DNA of 64,000 nt from Persicaria tinctoria. Its lineage: Eukaryota > Streptophyta > Magnoliopsida > Caryophyllales > Polygonaceae. The stretch spans positions 64,615,598-64,679,597 of the forward strand of contig JBANSL010000020.1 of NCBI GenBank assembly GCA_037127255.1, in the 5' to 3' direction. The notes beneath the pieces were generated by a model. The model saw only the letters and a program-made list of their open reading frames with translations, had not been told where the DNA came from and searched no databases. A program made the translations under genes and the position numbers. Each line of letters starts with the position of its first letter. Positions within the stretch are counted from its first letter, which is position 1. Below are positions 32,044 to 43,929 of the stretch, piece after piece.

Positions 32044-32325
32044 CATCTCATATCAACTAATCGATCAAGAAAAAACCGGAAAAAAAAAAAAACTAACCTC
32101 GAATCTGCAATAAGATGGAGGGGATGCGAAATACCTGTCAAGATGGAGGGGGATTAGACAAAAAAGAGAGGTGGTCGCTGGTGAGAGGGACGGAGGTGGT
32201 CGCGGACGGAGAGGGACGAAGAAGATGAAGTGCAGAGAGGCGGTTTCGGCTACTTAGGGTTAAAACAAAAACGCGGATCCCCACCGCGTTTTATGTTTAA
32301 TTGTTCAACCACCACAATCAATGCC

Positions 32326-32729
32326 CCTTTGACCAGGTTTTTTTTTTTTACTGAAAAGAGAAACGCGGTCTGGGACCGCGTTTCTCTATTTGTCCCCAGC
32401 CCCGTCAGCAACAGCTGACGAGTGGGTCCCCATCCAACACAAGAAACGCGGTCCCAGACCGCGTTTCTAGTGCCAGCTAGATTATTGTATTATTTTCTTT
32501 AATTTTCTTTTATTTTAAAGGAGAAACGCGGTCTGGGACCGCGTTTCTTTCGTAAATTTCAAACTTCCTCCCGGGCGCCAATTCTCTCTCATGCTGTATA
32601 CATAAAACGCGGCCTGGCTCCGCGTTTTTCTGTCCCACCTGCAAAAAATGAATATTTCTGTAATTATTTTGAAACGTTGAATATTTACGTAATTATTTAT
32701 TTATTTATGAATATTTCGGAAAAAAAATC
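32326..32729 (-). repeat. Right terminal inverted repeat of the MULE
   Basis: 404 bp, the reverse complement of 29168-29570. It holds palindromes centred at about 32372, 32455, 32535 and 32616. A further one lies just inside, at about 32280. Confidence 0.95.
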
Positions 32730-34339
32730 CTATATAAAATATTAACTTTTTTATTAATTTTTTTTAATAATTACAAACTTATTGATAATAAGTTTGTAAT
32801 TATTAAAAAAATTTAATATTTTATATAGTTTTTAGCTCCTAAAAAAGCGTGCATGAATAGTAAAAGTCCATGTATTTTTGGACGGAGGGAGTATCAAATA
32901 GTATAAAAAATTTAATTAAAAAAAATATATTTTATAGAGTTTTTCGCTCTTTAAAAAGCGTTCCGTAAAGTAAAAGACCATTAATTTTGAAACGGATAAA
33001 GTATTAACTTATCGAATTTTTATGATTTTTTTAACATAGTCAAGAAAAAGTTACGAGTACCAGCGAACCGCCCGCACCAGCAATACTGAATGGACTTGGA
33101 CAAGGCATCCAACCATCAAACGGGGTTAGCCCGGCCCGCACCCGCAATACCGGATAATTTTTTACGGAAAACACGGCCCAAACCCGCCCGTGCCGCATTC
33201 GCCCACATCTAGCTCTAATGAGTCAATGGCAAATGGATGAGATTTGGAATCCCATGCCATGTGACAAGACATTAAGAGTTAAGACCCACTGGCCCACCCA
33301 TATTTGAGTAAATGCAAAGAGATGTGTGGATGAACCCACCCACTGGCCCACCCATATGGCCCATACGGCCCTATCGCCCTTAACTCACCACCACATACAA
33401 AATTACAAAGTTGCAAGTTGTCTATCCGACCAAAACCAAATTGGCCGCCTACAAAATTACAAAGTTACCATTTTTAAACGGAAATTTCGCGTGGTACCCT
33501 AAAGTAAGAGGTATTTCACAAGGTGTACCAAAATTTAGCATAATTCGCGTAGTGCCCCGGAGATTTTGAAATTTTTTGTCTCATGCCCTCCGTTATATTT
33601 TAAACCAAATCGTTATCTTTTTCAAATAAAAAGAAACTAGTCCTTCTGTTCTTATCGGAGAGAGAAGACAAAGGAGGGACAAGACTCACTGGCAGTCTGC
33701 CGTTCCCGACGCCGGTGGCGGTGGAGACAGAGGGATAGACGTGAGGATGGAGAAGGCAGACGACTCCGAGCTCTCTACGCGAGAAGGTAAGTTTTCGACA
33801 TACGAGAGAGAGGGGCATAGAGGGAGGAGCGAAGGAGATCGACGACACTGAAGATCTCGACGCCGGTGGAGCCACTCAGCCACATATGCAAGGAGGGAGA
33901 AGGCTGGCGTCTGAGAATGCCTTGAAGGTACGACTTGTTCCGTTTTCCACAAGTTTTGGGGTATACAATTTGGGGATTTAGGTTTTCATTGAATTGGGGT
34001 TTTGGGTTGGATTATAGGCTTATGATCTTCAAATTGGGGTATGAGGGTTAGATTTAGGGATTAATTTTATGTCATTGGTGTTCCAATTGGAATTTCAGAA
34101 TCATCAAATTGGGGTATGAGGGTTAGATTTAGAGATAAATTTATGTCAATGTTGTTTCATTTGGAGGTTTAGGTCACCAGCTGAATTAAAGAGATCCGAA
34201 TTGGTGTTCCAATTAGGGGGTTTTGTCAATGCTTTTGAGTTTTGATAAATTGATTTTAGAGGACACGCCTACAGAAGTTCTTAGATTTGTTTTTTTTTTT
34301 TGTTTTGGAATTATAAATTTATTGAAGACGAAAACATCT

Positions 34340-34790
34340 TGAAATTACAAAGCTCGGTTAAATTATCGAGCATCTGAAAAGCTCTGTTATCCATATTACT
34401 GAATGTTGATGGATGAATTCATTTGTGCATAACTAGAGAATGGTGTCACCTTATTGATTTAAAATGCAAATATGCATTTGTATATTGGCGTGTATAAGTC
34501 TAGATGTATCAAAACATTACTGACCTAGGAATTTCGAGGTTAAGGCCGAACCCTTTACGGTTACAGTTCGTAACTGAGCTATGTAATTGCAAAAACGCAA
34601 AGAGGAGTTTGACAGGCAGAAACGAGGAGCTACAAGAATTTGATGGTATCCAATAAGATGACTTCAAACAAGCAGATTGCTTCTGCAAACAAGTCACTGC
34701 AAGAGCTTGATGGTATCCAATAAGATGACTATTCTTACTTGTGTTCAAATTATCGAGCATGTGAATAGCTTTGTTATCCATATTAAGCCT
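34340..34790. repeat. Local duplicated segments
   Basis: AAATTATCGAGCAT...TGTTATCCATATTA occurs near 34353-34403 and again near 34746-34782. TTGATGGTATCCAATAAGAT occurs near 34640 and 34709. These are degenerate direct duplications inside the 33479-39645 element with no coding role seen. Confidence 0.7.
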
Positions 34791-34840
34791 ATTAGCTCAA
34801 ATGAAAGAGCATTGTGCTCGTGCACAAAGATGCGGGCAAC
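34787..34840 (+). repeat. tRNA-like (SINE head-like) sequence, left arm copy
   Basis: GCCTATTAGCTCAAATGAAAG is followed by GAGCA, resembling a tRNA D arm. Then comes the self-complementary TTGTGCTCGTGCACAA and AGATGCGGG. The T arm is damaged. An inverted relative lies at 38721-38780. Confidence 0.5.
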
Positions 34841-35142
34841 TCCTACATAAGCTCTATGTTTGTGTGGTTATAATGAAGTAATATAGGCAAATACTTCAAT
34901 AGCCATTAGGTAATACTCCCTCCGTCCTAAAATACATGGGATTTTAGCCTTTTGCACATGTTTTTAATAAAACACTTTACTTTTAAAAAAACATCATCAT
35001 TGCACTAACTTTTACATAAGTTTTATTACTACCTCCATTCCAAAATACATGGGTTTTTAGTTTTCGACACGTTTTTTAAGGAGCGAAAAACTCTATAATA
35101 TATTATTTTTTTAATTAATTTTTTTTATATAATTTAATACTT

Positions 35143-36256
35143 TTTTTTTTTTGATAAGGAAAGAATTCGGGTGGGTTGACCCTACCCGGCAGCATCCTTA
35201 CGGATGAGGTCAAGGAGACCTAGATCGTTTTTAATATCGACTCCTCGGGCAGAGTGGCTAAGGTGTGCAACCTTATCCGCCACTCTATTGCCCATGCGAG
35301 GAATATGGAAGAAAACTACTTCTTCCATAGTCGATAGCAGGACTTGAACATCCGACAATATTAGTTCGATCTCCCAAGGGCATTTGGATTTCCTATTTAA
35401 GTGATCGATGATAATCTTGTTGTCGCCTTCAATCTGGACCTTTCCTATATGTAGTTGTCGCACCTGTTGGATCCCTAGTTTAAGAGCTAAGGCTTCCGCT
35501 TTGAGTGGATTTTGCTTGCCTAGTTGTTGGTGGTGTACCGAAATCGGGTGACCAACCCAGTCCCTAATAATGGCACCTGCCGAGCTTTCGCCGTTAGAAA
35601 GCGTTGAACCGTCGAAGTTTAGTTTGAAAGTGCCCAGGGGAGGCTTCCGCCAGGAAATTGTTTTGTGATTCTTACTTTGTTTTTTGACAAGGAATTGTCG
35701 AAGCGGGCGAAAGTCTTCCTCAAAGTCAGCCTCAGCAACCGATGTCTTATTCCAATTATCTATATGGGATTTGATCAGTCGTAAGGCTATTTCTTTTTAC
35801 GGGATAGCAGCCTGTTGAAACAGGTGTTTGTTCCTGGCACACCATGTTATCCACCACGAGAAAGCGAGGTTGGTTAGAGCGGAAGGAGGAAGGCTCTTCC
35901 CAAGGGTAGATAGGATGGACTTAATATCCCGGGACTGTGCAATCAGGCAGACAATTTGTTGCCGGTTCTGCGGTGGAAGCTGGTGTATCTCTTGGATGAA
36001 GGAACACTCCAGAAAAAGATGGACCTCATCCTCAGGTGCCGCATTACACATCGAGCAGGTAGGTGGGACCGAAGCACCCCTGTTGGACAGCCTGCAAGCG
36101 GTTGGGAGGTCATCCCGAGCGATCTTCCAAAGAAAGTTTTTAACTTTCGGAGGTGTGTTAATCTTCCAAATCCAGGCATTGTGGTCTGGTAGTGGTGTCG
36201 ACTGAGTTGTAATCAATTTGTATGCACTAGCCGTAGTAAACCAGTCTTCCCTGTCC
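35143..36256 (-). mobile_element. 5'-truncated LINE (non-LTR retrotransposon)
   Basis: A poly-T tract at 35141-35152 marks the poly-A tail of a minus-strand insert. The 15-bp duplication TATAATTTAATACTT flanks it (35128-35142 and 36257-36271). Only the 3' end of the second ORF remains. Confidence 0.88.
35182..36216 (-). pseudogene. LINE ORF2 C-terminal remnant: zf-RVT and RNase H-like domains
   Basis: The segment 35797-36216 resembles the reverse-transcriptase-associated zinc-binding domain (WIWKINTPPKVKNFLWK, then CSMCN...EDEVHLFLECSF). The segment 35182-35463 resembles the plant LINE RNase H-like domain (IEGDN...PRMGNRVADKVAHLSH). Frames are broken between them (about 35470-35790), and the reverse transcriptase is absent through 5' truncation. 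Confidence 0.8.
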
Positions 36257-36463
36257 TATAATTTAATACTTATTAGTAATAAGTATCAAATTATGTAAAA
36301 AATTCATTAAAAAATAATATTTTTTAACACCCACTACAAATTTTAACCAATCAAATTATTTAAAAAAGTCAACAACACACAAACCAATACAAATCATTAC
36401 AATTTTCTACCTAGAAAACATAAAAGTCCATCTATTGTTGGACAAAAACTTACCTCTAAAAAC

Positions 36464-37981
36464 AAAAAAGTGGAAACGCTCTCTTCGAGGGCTCGAAAAA
36501 AAACCCCGAATTTCGGGCTGGTGCACCCCGTCGCCGACCAAATCTTCTATCAATTCCGATCGTTTTCGATCGCCGCCGACCAAATCTTCGTCATCCTCCG
36601 CCCCTACTCAGCCTATGTTGGTCCGGTCGCTGCCCACCTTCTCGATCGTTGTACCTCTGCATCATAGCTTCTCCCTCCAGATCCCTCATTCATTTGTGTA
36701 AATTGGTCGGGCTTGTGCTGGCTTTAATGAGCTCTCTTCCTATCTCTTTAAATTGAAATCCAATTTGGGTGAAGTTGTCTAGCGCATGCCTTTTTTTTTT
36801 GTCTTCCTTCACTCTTTATCCCTCAATAAAATTACCCACGTTATATGTCTTGTTTTGTACTGATTCTTGCCACAAAACCATTCTGTTGTTGAATCATTGC
36901 CTCAGTTGGGTACTCTAACCCATAAAAATCCACAAACCCTCCTTCAAAATAAAGCTTTTTTGGTGAATCAAGGTTGGTCTTTCTTCCTCGGAGTTTTTGT
37001 TCGCCGCTAGTGGTTGGGCATCCCTCTTTTCCGCTGTTGTCGGCGCGTCCTTCTCCGACCTCGTCTCATCCTTCGGCTTCTCCGACGTCATCCCCTTTCG
37101 GCGTATCTCGGTGTTGCAGGCGGATCTCGTTCTCCCCTTCCCATTGTTCATGGGTGCCAAGCTTCTGTCGGGGTCGGTTTGTTGTGGGTTGAGGTGTCAG
37201 GATGGTCTTCCTCCGCCTCAGCCCCGGCCTCCTGGCTCCGTTGTCTCGTCTTCCCTCACCGGCAAGGTTTTGAACATATCCGTACGGTGTGCAGATAAAG
37301 GTTTTGTTTTTGCCTTGCACGCCAAGATGTGGAAGGAAAAAAAAGAATTTTGTTTTATATGTTTTTTCTTTAAATTTTAATCTCTTTTGTGTGTATTTAT
37401 ATATTTTTATATATATTCAACCACCCGAAAGGGTTTGACAAAATTCCCGAAAGGGTTGGATACTCGAAAGGGTCTGACTAAATCCCGCAAGGGCTTTACT
37501 ATATTATTATAGGTGAAATCTTATTGGCGTTTTGTTCGAGCAGCTTGCAGCTCTACTTCTGATGTTTCTTGGAGATCTTCTGCTTGGTTGGGGGGCGTGG
37601 AGTCTGGAGTCGGGACTGGCTGAGGTCGTGGTGGTGCGCTCAGGGCGACTCCGTATCCGGGATAGAGTTTCCTTGGAGTTCGTCTGCACTGCCCACAGGA
37701 GATAAAGTCCTGTTGTACCGCTAGCCCGCGGTGCCACTGTTTCAGTGGTGCTTGACTTCGTTCTTTGGCTGCTTCCTCAGCTTCTTGGGAGTTGGTCTTC
37801 TTGGGTCATTTGGTTGTAGAGTTTATTTTCTGCTTGTTTCATTTCGCTTACTATCTGTATTTCTGTTTTTTAGGTTGTTCTCTTGACGGTTAGCCGTCTG
37901 CTGACTTTGTCGGCCTATCGATGAGTCAAGCCTGTTTGACCATCGAATTTTTACCTAATCAAAAAAAAAAAAAAAAAAAAA
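36464..37981 (+). mobile_element. Retroposed LINE/SINE-type insertion with poly-A tail
   Basis: A 17-bp direct repeat, AACTTACCTCTAAAAAC, flanks it (36447-36463 and 37982-37998), and it ends in a run of about 20 A (from 37961). The 3' end contains GACGGTTAGCCGTCTGC and GACTTTGTCGGCCTATCGA, shared with 54900-55125. Several overlapping frames of up to 127 codons occur, but I recognise no reverse transcriptase. I treat it as a non-autonomous or 5'-truncated retroposon. Confidence 0.8.
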
Positions 37982-38720
37982 AACTTACCTCTAAAAACTC
38001 ATGTATTATTGGACGGAGGGAGTATAAGCTGTAATAGTACTAGCTTTTATTTGGGATATAAGAAAATTCCACCAAGCTATAGCTATGGTACTTTCACTTC
38101 CACTAATTGCAAAAATTCCACCAATCTATAGCTATAGTACTTTCACTCCTGCGTAGGCTCTCTATGGTACTTTCACTTTGAAGCAGCTTTGCTAAATAGA
38201 ATAAAGAAGAGAGTTTTTGATTGATAAGCTTAGTGAATTTCTGATTTTATGACAACAATTTACAACAGTTTACAATAGCCAATTGATAAGCTTATTCATA
38301 TGCTCACACAGCTAATTTTATGACAGCAAAGACATACGAACGAGCTAGTCAAGCTTCTTGTGATTCTTGATTAATTAGGTCATAGGAAATGAAACATGCC
38401 GCAAGGCAAAGAAAAATCTACCCAGCCATGCATACAAGGAGAACCCAAATTTGCTTACCAAAGTTGTTGTGCTGATTTGAAAGAACCCAATTTTGCTTCT
38501 CTAATTAGTACGGATCATTAATAAACAAAACAAATGAATGTGGTAATGAGAGCTTACGTTGCTTACCAAAAAAACATGAGAGCTTCTGCTGCACTGCCCA
38601 AAAGTTTAAAGAAACCCGAATGGTACACAATTAAACACTAAGTTCTATTCTAGTTGATCATGAGGACATTTGTGCTTGGTCAAAGACCATCACAAGAATA
38701 GATTACCGACATTAACATAT

Positions 38721-38780
38721 GCGGGATTTAAACCCGCATCTTTGTGCTCGTGCACATGCTCTACCGTTGAGGTAATAGGC
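38721..38780 (-). repeat. tRNA-like (SINE head-like) sequence, right arm copy
   Basis: On the minus strand it reads GCCTATTACCTCAACGGTAG, then GAGCA as D arm, a hairpin with GTGCACGAGCAC, and a T arm GCGGGTTTAAATCCCGC (5-bp stem, 7-base loop). The 3' acceptor strand does not pair with the start, so it is not a functional tRNA gene. It is inverted relative to 34787-34840. Confidence 0.6.
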
Positions 38781-39780
38781 TAAAAATTTGTTGCATATAA
38801 TTGGAGCACAAAAATATGATATCATGTATATACAACCATGTCTAGAAATTACACATCAATGATCCACATTGACAACAAAAAGATTTTTCTCTAAATGACA
38901 TCAATCAGCTTAGGACCAATATAGATATTGCATCAAATAGATTTTCCTTTTACTCTTTGTATGCAATTAAGTTGGGTTCTCCATATTGCATCAAAAGGGC
39001 GAAATTTTGGATTGGATGTAAGCTTTATGTGGAAATTTCTTAGCTTCTGTTGAAGAAGATATATATAATTAGCAACTATGGCTTCTTGTAGCTGGTTGTT
39101 TAATTACTGACTTGTCTCATGACCAATTAGAACTTCTAAAATTCTTTTTATTCGATGGATGCAAGAAGTGTTTTTTCAACATGACTTGGAAGATTAGGGT
39201 GGAGCTATCAAATGCGTATTTGTATGGCAGATCTTAAATTTCCTCCATCAATGAAATATAATCTCCAAATTCAATCATAAAATCCCCAAATCCAATTCCC
39301 TAAACCTTGAATTTTCCAATTTCAAAATCCGAAACTCAAAAACATATCTCTCTAGTCTAAATCCCCAAACCTAAACCCCAAAGCAAGGGCTAAACAGAAC
39401 AAGATCTTACCTCATTCTCAAAGATCTCTCAGTCTTCGACGTCCTCACTCCTTGTGCTCGTCCCTCTAGCTCCACTAGCGCCGAGAACTGTAGCAATCGC
39501 CCGCCTCTCTCTCTCTCTCTCCCTCCTTGCGGAGGGATATACCGCGAAAAAAAATAAAAGTTCAGGGGTACCACGCGAATTATGCTAAATTTTGGTACAC
39601 CGTGTGAAATACCCCTTACCTCAGGGTTACCACGCGAAATTTCCGATTTTTAAACGCTTTCCCTTTTCTCTTGTGTTTATTGTTGTTCAAAGATATAAGA
39701 AATATAACCAATCTTTAGGTAGATGATTTTAAAAACTATATAATATCTACAGCATATATATATATATATATATATATATA

Positions 39781-42658
<2,878 letters not shown>

Positions 42659-42660
42659 TA

Positions 42661-43929
42661 TATATATATAAGCAACTCCTTTTTTAAAGCTTGCTCATCA
42701 TCATCTTGTTATGGTAAATACGCCCAAAAGTAAGAAATATCAATAGAAAATTAGCATAAGTCACAAAAATATACAATCTTAATGATTCATCACCTAAAGC
42801 TCACACCTTATTTGAGGGATGGTAGTTGGAGTCAAGGGGTTGTTCTCCAGTGTCCATAAGAAGCATAAATTTACAATAACTTTATTCCAGGATTTCATTG
42901 TCAATCTGTCAGTATTCCAGCAAACAACAGATATAGATCTTCTCCAACACTAAATTCCATACTATAAGCTCTTTTCAATTTCTGATTGGAGAAAACCAAT
43001 ACCTACACGAAATTTTAACCATTCTGAAAACAAAGAATAGATGTCGTCAATAAAATGTCACGATGACAGTGGAGATTATTAGGTCATAACATAATACTGT
43101 GACTAATAATCCATTCAGGCGGCAAGAGAAGGATGCTTGGATAAACCAGATGTGACAATGGTTAATTACCATTACTAATTAATACATAAAGGTTAAGACC
43201 TTATGTATACTAAAACACCTATCAATAGAAAGATAAGTTATGCGTATTTGCAGAAATAGAAGAAGCAAAATGAGAACACTTTTCCTTATTTAACGCACAA
43301 AAATAAGCTATTCACTCTAGCAATGTTGATAAACCATGATCTCTAGCAATGAATCTCTAGCAATGTCGACAAACCATGATCAGTAAGTTTGAAATAGAAA
43401 GATGAACAATTCCGAAATTTTTTAAGTTATCAAGTTATCTTACAATCATGGTAGCAATAAACATCATCATATAATCAAACAATCAATCGTTCAATAAACT
43501 AAAGATGACCTTCAACAAATTAACTTCAACTAATTTAAGAGTAATATATACGATTTTTCTTCAAGCAATCCAATTTAAAAAGTCACCTAGACCGAATAGC
43601 TTGACCCACCTAAAGAGATATGATTTCTTGAGGAATATTTGGTAGTATATATGAATTTTCAAACGTAGTTAAACTTCTAAACCATTTACTTCCAAGTGTA
43701 TGGCCTCTAAATAGCACAATTAATTCTTGTATCATGAAGAAATGGTTATAGCGATGTTCTTTGATAACATATAATATTAAGTATAAAAGAAGCATGTCAC
43801 CGTGTCAATGCTTAGAAAAACTTGCAAGTGAGACTTTCCCAATAGATTCATAATGCATATTATTAGTTCCTAAAACTTTTTACCTGCCTTTTTGTTTTTT
43901 GCTGCATACTTTGCAGCTTTACCAATCAT
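42661..43929. other. AT-rich intergenic stretch
   Basis: I see no gene or element with confident ends. A short direct duplication, CTCTAGCAATG...ACAAACCATGATC, occurs near 43315-43380. Presumably it is the 3' flank of the decayed gene to its right. Confidence 0.4.

Larger units (their letters stand above)
29168..32729 (+). mobile_element. Mutator-like element (MULE) with about 400-bp inverted repeats and 9-bp target duplication
   Basis: A 3562-bp element. CTATATAAA flanks both ends (29159-29167 and 32730-32738), the canonical Mutator length. Terminal inverted repeats 29168-29570 and 32326-32729 are almost identical by eye, differing mainly in A/T-run length. Each contains GC-rich hairpin motifs based on AAACGCGG...CCGCGTTT. 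One transposase gene lies between them. The near identity of the arms implies recent movement. Confidence 0.95.
29096..32891. mobile_element. Inner Stowaway-like MITE, split by a Mutator-like element
   Basis: The left end CTACCTCCGCCCAAAAATAC follows TA (29094-29095). The reversed right end CTCCCTCCGTCCAAAAATAC precedes TA (32892-32893). The subterminal parts also pair (ACTATTCACGCACGCTTTTT against the reverse of 32845-32865). The Mutator-like element at 29168-32729 interrupts it. Confidence 0.8.
29031..33001. mobile_element. Outer Stowaway-like MITE, split by nested insertions
   Basis: The left part begins CTCCCTCCATTCCAAAATAG after TA at 29029-29030. The right end, read in reverse, is CTTTATCCGTTTCAAAATTA before TA at 33002-33003. 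The arms also match further in (ATGGTCTTTTA and the CGCTTTTTAA segment). Everything from 29096 to 32891 is a later insertion. Confidence 0.75.
34916..38022. mobile_element. Stowaway-like MITE(s) split by two retroposed insertions
   Basis: The left end CTCCCTCCGTCCTAAAATAC follows TA (34914-34915). The reversed right end CTCCCTCCGTCCAATAATAC precedes TA (38023-38024). A second MITE-like start, CTACCTCCATTCCAAAATAC, begins near 35032, so this may be one MITE inside another. Its body is interrupted at 35143-36256 and 36464-37981. Confidence 0.65.
33479..39645. mobile_element. Large non-autonomous Mutator-like element with 9-bp target duplication
   Basis: The left end CGGAAATTTCGCGTGGTA (33479) and the reverse of the right end (39645) share about 85 bp, including GTGTACCAAAATTTAGCATA. 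ATTTTTAAA flanks both sides (33470-33478 and 39646-39654). The element is 6.17 kb with no transposase of its own. The inner arms hold gene-like leader sequence: a GC-rich purine-rich stretch at 33650-33930 and a pyrimidine-rich stretch at 39400-39530. The middle is filled by a MITE and two retroposed insertions. No Mutator protein was found. Confidence 0.8.

Noticed and set aside
36997..37380. 127-codon ORF as a host gene
   Set aside because: It lies inside a retroposed insert with poly-A and target duplication, overlaps other frames, and has no recognisable domain.
38721..38780. Functional tRNA gene
   Set aside because: D and T arms are tRNA-like, but the acceptor ends do not pair and the anticodon region is a long self-complementary hairpin. 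The inverted relative at 34787 is degenerate.
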